A stretch of 6,179 nt of DNA from an uncultured Clostridia bacterium (GTDB lineage Bacteria > Bacillota > Clostridia > Oscillospirales > CAG-272), in the NCBI GenBank assembly GCA_947627815.1, contig CANQXN010000101.1:1-6179 (forward strand), given 5' to 3'. The notes beneath the pieces were generated by a model that was given only the letters and a program-made list of their open reading frames with translations, made no database searches and had not been told where the DNA came from. The translations under genes were made by a program, and so were the position numbers. Shown here piece after piece: positions 1 through 6,044 of the stretch (positions are counted from its first letter, which is position 1; every line of letters begins with the position of its first letter).

Positions 1-114
1 GTGACGGCCGTTCAATTGCAATTCCCGCTTTTTGCAGTCGAACGAGGCGCCAAATCCGATGCCTTCTTCGGTGATTTGGCGGTTATAGGCGGCGTCGTTT
101 GTATAAGCGGGCAT
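1..114 (-). CDS. Probable spore germination protein, GerA/SpoVAF type (N-terminal 38 residues only)
   Basis: The reading frame starts at an ATG (complement of 112-114) and runs off the left edge, so only 38 residues are visible and there is no stop. The start is supported by a GGGAGGA ribosome binding site five to six bases upstream (about 120-126). The segment GASFDCKKRELQLNGR (residues 23-38) resembles the conserved stretch near the N-terminus of clostridial GerA/SpoVAF-like germination proteins, typically a G-x-SFD-x-x-x-RE-x-x-x-x-GR pattern just before the first large soluble domain. Those proteins sit in the inner spore membrane and take part in the response to germinants. The family call rests on this short motif alone. 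It is divergently arranged with the LRR membrane protein gene, whose promoter is back to back with its own. Alternatives cannot be excluded from 38 residues. Confidence 0.5.
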   Translation of the reverse strand, partial: MPAYTNDAAYNRQITEEGIGFGASFDCKKRELQLNGRH

Positions 115-200
115 AAAAATCCTCCCTTCGTTACCGACTGTTCCGGCATGGGGCTGAAAAACCGGCGAAAACGCCCGGCAAAAAAGGCCTTGTGAAAAAA

Positions 201-229
201 AGTATACCGCGTTTTTCCCGATTTATGAA
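201..229 (-). promoter_or_regulatory. Candidate promoter for the leftward germination-type gene
   Basis: On the minus strand TTCATA (224-229) is followed, after 17 bases, by TATACT (201-206). Four of six and five of six positions match the sigma-A consensus. The same bases also fit the forespore sigma-G pattern (TGAATA, 17, CATACTA) about equally well, which would suit a germination gene, but sequence alone does not decide between them. The -35 element lies six bases from the -35 of the rightward promoter. Confidence 0.35.
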
Positions 230-235
230 AAAAAC

Positions 236-264
236 TTGCCTTTTTGCTTTTTCTTTGGTATACT
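236..264 (+). promoter_or_regulatory. Sigma-A promoter of the LRR membrane protein gene
   Basis: TTGCCT (236-241) and TATACT (259-264) are separated by exactly 17 bases, and a TGG directly before the -10 makes it an extended -10 promoter (TGnTATACT). Transcription would start near 271, giving a leader of about 64 bases that contains a perfect 6-bp GC inverted repeat with a one-base centre (280-292). Confidence 0.6.
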
Positions 265-334
265 ATAAGGAAGAAAGGTCGCGGCGGCCGCGTCACAGAT
301 TCCGATGACGGCAGGCGCCGGAAAGGGTTTTTCC

Positions 335-1324
335 ATGAAACAAAAGACCAAAGTCCGCCTGCTGTTGGCATTTGCCGTCGCCATTATCGTGATTGTGTTC
401 TGCCTCGTGTTCTTCCGCTTTCCCAGCAATGTCAACATGCATTTTGAATACGACGAAGACGAAAACGGGGATCTCATCATCAAAGGCTACACCGGCGAGG
501 TGGACACGCTGGAAATCCCCGCCGAAATCGACGGCCATAAAGTCGCGGCCATCGGAAAAGGCGCTTTCGGCGGCGAACACTGGCCGACAAAAAAAGTGAT
601 TCTGCCGGAGGGCGTCGTTTCGATCGGTGAGGAAGCCTTTGCCGACGCGCCCGCGCTTGTTGAAATCGAACTGCCGAAAAGCCTCAAAACCATCGGGAAA
701 AGCGCGTTTGCCCGCTGTGACAAGCTCCAAGCGCCCAAACTGCCCGAAGGGCTGGAAAGCATCGATGATTTTGCTTTTGAAAACTGCTCTTCCTTGGGGC
801 GGATGAAAATTCCCGCTTCGGTCAAAACCATCGGACACGACGCCTTTTTCGGTTGCGAAAACCTGCGGCTCGATGTCTCGGAAAACGAAATGGCCGCGCA
901 AATAGCGGCGGAATACCACATTGAAACCGGCGCCGTCAGCGAAACCGCACTGTATTTTATGATCGCTTTCCTCGCAAGCGCCCTGCTTTTGGCCGTTGTC
1001 ATTCTCGTGTGGCAGAAGCTCGCGCGCCGGCGCGGCATGAAAGCGGCGGAGGCGTTGGCAAACACCCGGGCAAATGCCACGACAAGCGCCACGACAAACG
1101 CCGGGGCAGATGCCCGGGCAAACACCGGAGCAAACGCCGGGGCAAACGCCACGACAAGCGCCACGACAAACGCCGGAGCAAGCGCCGGGGCAAACGCCAC
1201 GACAAGCGCCGAGGCAGATACCCGGGCAAATACCGGGGCAGATACCGGAGCATCTGCCCAATCCGATACCCCGCCGGCGCCGCCAACAGCGCCGCAACCG
1301 CCCAAACAGCCCAAACAGCCTTGA
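335..1324 (+). CDS. Membrane-anchored leucine-rich repeat protein (BspA/LRR_5 type) with tetrapeptide-repeat tail
   Basis: A 329-residue protein of unknown specific function. Residues 1-6 are basic and 7-27 form a hydrophobic segment (uncleaved anchor or signal). Residues about 51-177 are leucine-rich repeats of the LRR_5/BspA type: one divergent repeat, then four regular 23-residue units (86-108, 109-131, 132-154, 155-177) with the pattern LP-x-x-L-x-x-IG-x-x-AF-x-x-C-x-x-L. Residues about 204-226 are a second transmembrane segment followed by ARRRG. By the positive-inside rule the LRR domain is outside and residues 228-329 are cytoplasmic. The tail is low complexity: 17 tandem tetrapeptides (244-311), then a Pro/Gln/Lys-rich end. 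LRR_5 domains usually mediate binding, and no enzymatic motif is seen. I chose the ATG at 335 because GGAAAGGG lies seven bases upstream and the hydrophobic segment follows at once; an in-frame ATG at 305 has no good binding site. The gene is monocistronic, with its own promoter and terminator. Confidence 0.8.
   Translation: MKQKTKVRLLLAFAVAIIVIVFCLVFFRFPSNVNMHFEYDEDENGDLIIKGYTGEVDTLEIPAEIDGHKVAAIGKGAFGGEHWPTKKVILPEGVVSIGEEAFADAPALVEIELPKSLKTIGKSAFARCDKLQAPKLPEGLESIDDFAFENCSSLGRMKIPASVKTIGHDAFFGCENLRLDVSENEMAAQIAAEYHIETGAVSETALYFMIAFLASALLLAVVILVWQKLARRRGMKAAEALANTRANATTSATTNAGADARANTGANAGANATTSATTNAGASAGANATTSAEADTRANTGADTGASAQSDTPPAPPTAPQPPKQPKQP
1064..1267 (+). repeat. 12-base tandem minisatellite coding for tetrapeptide repeats
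   Basis: The 204 bases are 17 consecutive 12-base units, each coding for a tetrapeptide of the form (A/T)-x-(A/T)-(N/S/D), for example ATTS, ATTN, AGAN, TRAN and TGAD. There is also higher-order structure. A 35-base block beginning at 1070 recurs almost identically at 1142 (72 bases on, one mismatch), and its first 21 bases recur at 1190 (48 bases further). These spacings are multiples of 12, so the array appears to have grown by duplication of several units. Unit gain or loss keeps the frame. The array leaves several other frames open on both strands (Cys-rich and Arg/His-rich readings), which are artefacts. Confidence 0.85.
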
Positions 1325-1364
1325 GCTTTTTCCCAATTTCCCTTTTTAAAAGTTCTTGAAGGGT

Positions 1365-1395
1365 TTGGGAAACTTCTTTCCAAGAAGTTTCCCAA
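1365..1395. repeat. Perfect 14-bp inverted repeat with 3-base loop
   Basis: The arms are 1365-1378 (TTGGGAAACTTCTT) and 1382-1395, fully complementary, around a TCC loop; a G-T pair can extend the stem by one. It lies 40 bases after the stop of the LRR gene. An A-rich run follows on the plus strand rather than T, so it is not itself a classical rightward terminator. It may be an mRNA 3'-end stabilising hairpin or a copy of a small dispersed palindromic element. Which one cannot be told from a single copy. Confidence 0.6.
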
Positions 1396-1411
1396 GAAAG
1401 AAAAAAGACGC

Positions 1412-1444
1412 AAAAACAGCGAGGAAATATCCTCGCTGTTTTTT
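1412..1444. terminator. Strong intrinsic terminator, bidirectional
   Basis: The stem core ACAGCGAGGA (1416-1425) pairs perfectly with 1430-1439 around an AATA loop. It is flanked by five A on the left and six T on the right, so both strands read hairpin plus U-tract. On the plus strand it ends the LRR gene transcript. On the minus strand it could stop read-through from the four-gene operon, whose last stop codon is about 200 bases away. Confidence 0.85.
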
Positions 1445-1645
1445 AACTCTCCCCTTGTGGCTTGCCGGGGCATGGCAAACCCGTGGCCGGCGATCCTCGT
1501 CGCCGCGTGACTCTTATTGGTGTTCGGTTTTCCAATGGAAAGCAGTAGCTTAGCCACACACCCAGGGCAGATATTTCTATTTAAAAAATTTCTTTTATTA
1601 TCCCATCAGAAGTGATAAGTTTCCGCCGCCCTTATTTCTGAAAAA
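1445..1645. other. Non-coding gap between convergent transcription units
   Basis: This lies between the terminator and the 3' end of the operon. No ORF with a credible start and no RNA gene is visible. The left half (to about 1555) is GC-rich like the LRR gene and contains short imperfect palindromes (for example TTGCC/GGCAA around 1461-1479 and TTTCC/GGAAA around 1529-1541). From about 1560 the sequence becomes strongly AT-rich. A weak TTATC/GATAA hairpin on the minus strand (about 1600-1620), followed by a short T-run, could be a poor terminator for the operon. Confidence 0.4.
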
Positions 1646-2368
1646 TCAAAAATTCAGCAATTCGCTACTAATATTTTTTTCTGCTCTTTGATAGTCCTCC
1701 AAAAAGTCTACTTCGCCCCAGAAGCGACCGTTGGTTTCAATCATGCGAACATCGTATTTTTTCATGTCAAATACTTTTTGGAGAGCGCCCTCAAAATAGG
1801 AGGTAAATACCTTATTCCGAAGAATACCGATTGTGCTTGTGTTGAGATCGTCAATAACATTCTTTTTTATTTTTGCAATACCGATAAATTCGCCGGCCGC
1901 CACCTCTGCGGGCATTTTTTTGGTGATCTCTATGATTCTTCCGTTTTCCAGTCTTACCTTCATCGCCTCATCATCGCAGGGCTTAGTATCAACCGGAAGC
2001 ACAATATCGCCATCCGATGTCAGCAACTCTTCAAAAATACGGATATCGCATATGGTGTCGGCGTGGAGATATATAAAATCATCATGCAACTGCTTCATTC
2101 CCATATAATACGAACCGATCACATTGGTAAATTCATAAAACGGATTGTAAACCAATGTGATACCGGGAACGCCTCTCGTTGCTTCTATCATTTTTTCATC
2201 CTGAAATCCCGTTACAATGGTGATATCCCAAATTCCATATCTATGAAGCATTGCAATATTAATGTCAAGGATTCTTTTGCCGTTGATTTTCAACAAACTC
2301 TTCGGAAGCTCTTCTGTCAAGCTTCCCAGTCTGCTGCCCTTGCCCGCTGCCATAATAATTGCCTGCAT
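1646..2368 (-). CDS. LicC/PntC-like CTP:phospho-alcohol cytidylyltransferase
   Basis: A 240-residue single-domain nucleotidyltransferase, close to the usual 230-250 of its class. The N-terminal nucleotide-binding signature is AAGKGSRLG (7-15), followed by LPKSLLKING (21-30) with the conserved Lys23. The segment YNPFYEFTN (74-82) and the metal-binding LHAD (101-104) are typical of the LicC/phosphonate cytidylyltransferase branch rather than of glucose-1-phosphate thymidylyltransferases. The C-terminal WGEVDFLEDYQRAE (217-230) matches the closing E-x-D-x-x-x-DY motif of LicC-type enzymes. Family members transfer CMP from CTP to phosphocholine, 2-aminoethylphosphonate or related small phosphate esters, feeding surface-polymer decoration; the substrate here is unknown. 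It is the last gene of the operon, starts 19 bases after the dehydrogenase stop, and has GGGAGGA seven bases before its ATG. Cytoplasmic, with no signal peptide. A general sugar-phosphate nucleotidyltransferase is the main alternative. Confidence 0.8.
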   Translation of the reverse strand: MQAIIMAAGKGSRLGSLTEELPKSLLKINGKRILDINIAMLHRYGIWDITIVTGFQDEKMIEATRGVPGITLVYNPFYEFTNVIGSYYMGMKQLHDDFIYLHADTICDIRIFEELLTSDGDIVLPVDTKPCDDEAMKVRLENGRIIEITKKMPAEVAAGEFIGIAKIKKNVIDDLNTSTIGILRNKVFTSYFEGALQKVFDMKKYDVRMIETNGRFWGEVDFLEDYQRAEKNISSELLNF

Positions 2369-2387
2369 GATCGTTTCCTCCCGCGTT

Positions 2388-3500
2388 TTACATAGACTCT
2401 TGATATAGAGTCACGATAATATTGTCCTCGTCAGCCAACTTATCGTTTTTCAGATTGCCGCTGACCATATCCGCAAGTATTTCAGCGCTCGGCACTTTCC
2501 CAAGCTCTGTAATATTCCGGGCAATATGCAGTCGATCCAACCATTTTCTGATGCGATCCTCGGGTTGTCCTTCTTCACATCCGAGCCAGTCAAGAATCTG
2601 TTTCATCCGTGTCGGATTCACCGCGCTTTCGTGCTTAATCCAGGCGGGATAAAGTGCGATCAGACCCGCGCCATGACTTGTCTCGGTAACAACACCGATG
2701 GGATACTGCAAGCGGTGCGGCAGACAATTGCCTATGTTTTTCACATTGTATCCCATAATATGGCTGGCAAAGCTCATCATTTCCCGCGCTTCGCAATCAT
2801 CAAGATTTTCAGCAAGCCTCGGCAATGCCTCTCCGACAATTTTTATTGACTTTTCGGAAAGCATTTCGGAAAACGGATCGGCCTTGACGGCGCAATAGCT
2901 CTCGGCCGCGTGGGCAAAAACATCAAAACCGGTTTCCATCGTCACCGTCAAAGGAAGTTTGAATGTGTAAGTGGGATCCACAATGGCAACTGTCGGTGCC
3001 ACTTTTTCTCCCCGAATACCGGATTTTATTTTTTTCTCCCGGCTTGATATGATGGCGCCTTTGCTGAGTTCCGCCCCCGTTCCTGCCGTAGTCGGAATCG
3101 CAATGATAGGCAGCGTATCAGCCGGGGGGATCAGACCCCGAATCAAATATTCTTCAATATCAATATCAGAAACGATACCCACGGCCGCCGCCTTGGCAGC
3201 ATCTATGGCGCTGCCGCCGCCGAATCCGATCACGGAATTGACATGATTCTCCTTGCCGATCTTTATGGCGTTTCTGATCTCGGCAACATCGGGATTGGCC
3301 GTCACCTTATCATAGTAAAACACTTCTGCTTCCAACCATGATACTAACTCATCTACAAATCCCAATTCCTTTAATACGCTGCCCGTAGTCATGAAAAGCG
3401 TTCTGGAACCAATAACATGTTTCTCTTTCTTAACTGCTTCCTCAACACATTTGTTGCCAAAATAGGTTCTTGTCGTCATCGAAAGCTGATATGATGTCAT
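2388..3500 (-). CDS. Iron-containing alcohol dehydrogenase (group III ADH)
   Basis: A 370-residue, full-length Fe-ADH family enzyme that should interconvert an alcohol and an aldehyde or ketone with NAD(P). The Rossmann-like domain carries IGFGGGSAID (91-100), the dinucleotide pyrophosphate loop, and PTTAGTGAE (136-144). Metal ligands expected from FucO-type structures are present with the right spacing: Asp193 and His197 (GFDVFAHAAE), His262 and His276 (SHG). The usual H-x-x-x-H-P motif is altered: it reads HRLQYP, with Tyr266 in place of the second His (FucO His267). The substrate is not deducible. Plausible roles are reduction of an aldehyde released by the aldolase, polyol oxidation, or phosphonoacetaldehyde reduction, which other members of this family perform. 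The start ATG at 3498-3500 has AGGGAGG six bases upstream, and only 12 bases separate it from the kinase stop, so it is probably translated in step with it. Confidence 0.85.
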   Translation of the reverse strand: MTSYQLSMTTRTYFGNKCVEEAVKKEKHVIGSRTLFMTTGSVLKELGFVDELVSWLEAEVFYYDKVTANPDVAEIRNAIKIGKENHVNSVIGFGGGSAIDAAKAAAVGIVSDIDIEEYLIRGLIPPADTLPIIAIPTTAGTGAELSKGAIISSREKKIKSGIRGEKVAPTVAIVDPTYTFKLPLTVTMETGFDVFAHAAESYCAVKADPFSEMLSEKSIKIVGEALPRLAENLDDCEAREMMSFASHIMGYNVKNIGNCLPHRLQYPIGVVTETSHGAGLIALYPAWIKHESAVNPTRMKQILDWLGCEEGQPEDRIRKWLDRLHIARNITELGKVPSAEILADMVSGNLKNDKLADEDNIIVTLYQESM

Positions 3501-3512
3501 ATCGGACCTCCC

Positions 3513-5039
3513 TTACAAATTTTCAATCTGCGTCTCTCTGGAACTTCTGATTTGCTCAAGGATCTCGATTCGTCTGTCAAACATGGGAACCAACGATTCA
3601 TAGGTCTCTTTAAACAGCTTATATATGACATTATACTTTTCATGATTATCTCTGTCGGGATGAATCGTCATTCTGCTTTTTGAGAACTTCTTGGAAAGAT
3701 CCGAAAAGGAGATTCCCTCCTGACCGTTTAACACCATCATCGCCGCGCCGGATGCGGTGGTTTCAAATTCTGATAAAACGATCACTTCTTTCCCGGTAAC
3801 ATCTGCTTTAATCTGAGATATCAGATTCACTCTTGCGAGTCCGCCGGAAAGACGAACCGTGGACACCTCTGCGGTAGTCTCTCCTATCGCTTCCATCATG
3901 GTACGATCTATAAACGCGGCGGCTTCAAAAACCGCTCTCGTCATGTCTTTTCGTGTATGTATCCTTTCAAGGCCGAAGAAGGTGCCTCTCGCATTGTCAT
4001 TCCAAATAGGAGCGCGTTCGCCAAGAAGATACGGCAGGAAAATGATACCTCTTGCCCCAATATCAGATTCTGCGGCTTCTTTTTCCATTACCTCATATGG
4101 ATATTCTTCTTTGGAATAATAGCATTGCTTCACCCATTCTATCAAACCGCCGCCGAGATTATTGGAACCGCCGACAATAGTAAACCCTCCCTGACAAAAC
4201 GGTGTAGAATACACGCGATTGCTCGGAAGCAGCTCATCTTTTTTACTGAGCATACGGAATACCGTCACCGTTCCGCTCACATCGCTTGCATCGCCCTCGC
4301 CGGATACGCCGCTGCCGACAAACGAGCAAATGGCGTCATAGGAAGTAACGATAATCTTTGCCGTATCATTGCATCCAACTTGTCTTGCCACATCCTGCAA
4401 GATCGTTCCGATACATTCCCCTGTTTTCACAACAGGCGGCAGTTTTTCCTCCGGTATACCGAGTTCTTTAAGAAGTCGGGAAGGATAAGACCGCGTATGA
4501 AAGGAATAATGAAATTTAACCGCATTCAATTCGTCTGTGGCAACGATCCCGCTGAGATGATACAGCAGGTAATCGTTCGGAGATAAAAAATACTGTGTTT
4601 TTTGGAATATAGAATTTTCGTGGTTTTTCATCCACAAAATTTTGGGCAGCATTACGCTAACAGACACAGGGAGTCCTGTATCTTTGACGACATTTGCCGT
4701 CAAAGCGCTATTGTTTATCGCATTAACTTCTTCCGCCGCTCTCTTATCAGAAACCATAATGGCGTTTCCGAGAGGTTGGCCGTTCTCATCCATACACACA
4801 AGACAGGAAGCAGATGTGGTAACGGTGATATAATCTACAAACCGAATCTTGGCATCTTGAATAGATAAACGCATCACCTCAACAGCTTTATCCCACCATT
4901 CATCAGGATACTGTTCCACACGAATATCATCGATCGCCGAGGTGAGCGTTCTTGATGCGCTGGAAAGTTTTTTGCCGTTGTCATCAAATATTATACTTCT
5001 TATACTTTTCATGCCCATATTAAGGACTAATATGTTCAT
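3513..5039 (-). CDS. FGGY-family carbohydrate kinase (xylulokinase-like)
   Basis: A 508-residue two-domain ASKHA-fold kinase, typical in length for the family, which phosphorylates pentoses, ketoses, polyols or glycerol with ATP. The phosphate-1 loop is VLNMGMKSIR (5-14). The predicted catalytic base is Asp235 in SYDA. The second domain shows SGTVTVFR (255-262), GGSNN (290-294), GERAPIWN (340-347), which is characteristic of the family, LSGGLARVN (397-405) and SGAAM (430-434). The loop normally begins with Asp (D-x-G-T); here it is Asn7, as in acetate kinase. I place the start at the ATG at 5037-5039, because AAGGAGG lies nine bases upstream (5049-5055). An upstream in-frame TTG at 5066 would put that binding site inside the gene. 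It follows the aldolase stop after 46 bases. The sugar substrate is unknown; rhamnulokinase, fuculokinase, ribulokinase or glycerol kinase-like activity cannot be separated by eye. Confidence 0.85.
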   Translation of the reverse strand: MNILVLNMGMKSIRSIIFDDNGKKLSSASRTLTSAIDDIRVEQYPDEWWDKAVEVMRLSIQDAKIRFVDYITVTTSASCLVCMDENGQPLGNAIMVSDKRAAEEVNAINNSALTANVVKDTGLPVSVSVMLPKILWMKNHENSIFQKTQYFLSPNDYLLYHLSGIVATDELNAVKFHYSFHTRSYPSRLLKELGIPEEKLPPVVKTGECIGTILQDVARQVGCNDTAKIIVTSYDAICSFVGSGVSGEGDASDVSGTVTVFRMLSKKDELLPSNRVYSTPFCQGGFTIVGGSNNLGGGLIEWVKQCYYSKEEYPYEVMEKEAAESDIGARGIIFLPYLLGERAPIWNDNARGTFFGLERIHTRKDMTRAVFEAAAFIDRTMMEAIGETTAEVSTVRLSGGLARVNLISQIKADVTGKEVIVLSEFETTASGAAMMVLNGQEGISFSDLSKKFSKSRMTIHPDRDNHEKYNVIYKLFKETYESLVPMFDRRIEILEQIRSSRETQIENL

Positions 5040-5085
5040 ATGGTTTTTCCTCCTTATATTGTCCAACCCGGTTTAATCGCCCGTG

Positions 5086-5916
5086 TCAAAGAAGTTTCAT
5101 CTTGGCAACCGTTTCCGACATGATTTCATCATGAATGATTTTCGATGCACTGATCGGTTGTGACCAAGATTTACTTGCTTTTTCGATTCCTCTTTGGTAT
5201 GCCATTTTCAAGTCGGTTGAGATGTTAAGTTTTCTAACCCCGGGAATATGAATCAATTTAGTTAAAATCTCATCTGACAGACCGCTTCCTCCATGAACAA
5301 CGAACGGCTTGTCCGTTATGGATGTGGTATATTCCACAAGATCATAATGCAATTTGGGTTCCGCTTGATATTCTCCGTGAGCGTTGCCAAACGCCACTGC
5401 AATAAAATCTACATCTGTTCTATGTAAAAATTCCGCGATTTCCTCTTTTGAGGCAATGGTATCCTGCCGAACGATTATGTCCTCTTCAATTCCTTTTACT
5501 TGACCGACCTCAGCTTCGACTAAAACACCGCGAGAATGGGCATATGATACAACCTCATTTGTAAAATCAATATTTTGCTGTATGGGAAGAGAAGAGCCGT
5601 CCGCCATCACCATGTCCCAGCCGCTATTTACCGCATGGAATATTGTTTCCCTTTCCTTGCAGTGATCTAAATTAAGCCAAGCATGAATGCCTTGATTGGC
5701 CGCATATGATTTCACAAAATTTGAAAACACGCCGGCGGGAAGCGCTTTATAAATTCCTGTTGAAGTCTGCAAGATGACATCATGCTGAATGGATGCCGCC
5801 GCATCGATGACCGCTCTGGCTGATTCAAAATCCCATATGTTAAAAGCAAAATATTGACCATTATTCAGCATTTGGTGTTCCTCAAACAAAGTGATTTCTC
5901 TACTTATTTCGTGCAA
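5086..5916 (-). CDS. Class II ketose-bisphosphate aldolase family protein (GatY/KbaY-like)
   Basis: A 276-residue TIM-barrel Zn-dependent aldolase, about the length of GatY/KbaY (around 285). It should reversibly cleave a phosphorylated ketose into DHAP and an aldehyde. AFNIWDFE (24-31) matches the N-terminal AFN motif. Catalytic Asp84 and Zn ligand His85 lie in LNLDHC. Zn ligands His180 (GNAHG) and His208 (VHGGSG) fall at the same numbers as in KbaY. VEAEVG (133-138) and the phosphate-binding NISTD (231-235) are intact. The substrate is unknown: tagatose- or fructose-bisphosphate, a ketose-1-phosphate or an inositol-pathway intermediate are all possible. The start is uncertain. The TTG at 5914-5916 gives the family-length N-terminus but has only a weak, distant AAGG. 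An in-frame ATG at 5869-5871 has an ideal GAGGA seven bases upstream but would remove the first helix. I keep the longer form on homology. It is the first gene of the four-gene operon, behind a consensus promoter. Confidence 0.82.
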   Translation of the reverse strand: MHEISREITLFEEHQMLNNGQYFAFNIWDFESARAVIDAAASIQHDVILQTSTGIYKALPAGVFSNFVKSYAANQGIHAWLNLDHCKERETIFHAVNSGWDMVMADGSSLPIQQNIDFTNEVVSYAHSRGVLVEAEVGQVKGIEEDIIVRQDTIASKEEIAEFLHRTDVDFIAVAFGNAHGEYQAEPKLHYDLVEYTTSITDKPFVVHGGSGLSDEILTKLIHIPGVRKLNISTDLKMAYQRGIEKASKSWSQPISASKIIHDEIMSETVAKMKLL

Positions 5917-6012
5917 AGATTGTTTTGGCCTTACATTTAGGAGTATTTACATTGAACCTTTTGTGAGCGCAAATATCTTTATTGGGAGATAAAACCAAAC
6001 TCAAAAGCGCAA

Positions 6013-6029
6013 CATAATATCACATTATG
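6013..6029. promoter_or_regulatory. Inverted repeat just downstream of the operon transcription start
   Basis: CATAAT (6013-6018) and ATTATG (6024-6029) are perfect arms around ATCAC. It lies roughly 10-25 bases into the transcript, so it could be an operator or a 5' stem-loop protecting the mRNA. It has no U-tract and so is not a terminator. Confidence 0.35.
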
Positions 6030-6044
6030 CGAAACTCTTTTTTT

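Noticed and set aside
1064..1267. Possible CRISPR-like array because of repeated blocks
   Set aside because: There are no unique spacers between constant repeats; it is a coding tandem repeat with a 12-base period in frame.
293..1336. Long leftward ORF (347 codons) with Cys/Gly/Pro repeats, and another at 487-1557
   Set aside because: Both are antisense shadows of the LRR gene. Their repeat pattern comes from the 12-base minisatellite, they lack ribosome binding sites, and the plus-strand frame has clear LRR and membrane features.
1009..1359. Rightward Arg/His/Lys-rich and Pro/Gln-rich ORFs overlapping the repeat array
   Set aside because: They are alternative frames of the minisatellite, kept open by the 12-base periodicity, with no start signals.
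1641..1660. Palindrome CTGAA/TTCAG across the cytidylyltransferase stop as a terminator
   Set aside because: It has only a 5-bp stem with a 10-base AT loop and no following U-tract.
1688..2395. Rightward ORF of 235 codons opposite the cytidylyltransferase
   Set aside because: It is antisense to a gene with intact catalytic motifs and shows no recognisable domain.
3957..4586. Rightward ORF of 209 codons opposite the FGGY kinase
   Set aside because: It is an antisense shadow with no ribosome binding site or family motif.
5086..5916. Phosphoenolpyruvate mutase (PepM), which would support a phosphonate pathway
   Set aside because: The motifs (DH in LNLDHC, GNAHG, VHGGSG, NISTD) are those of class II aldolases, not the PepM/isocitrate lyase family.
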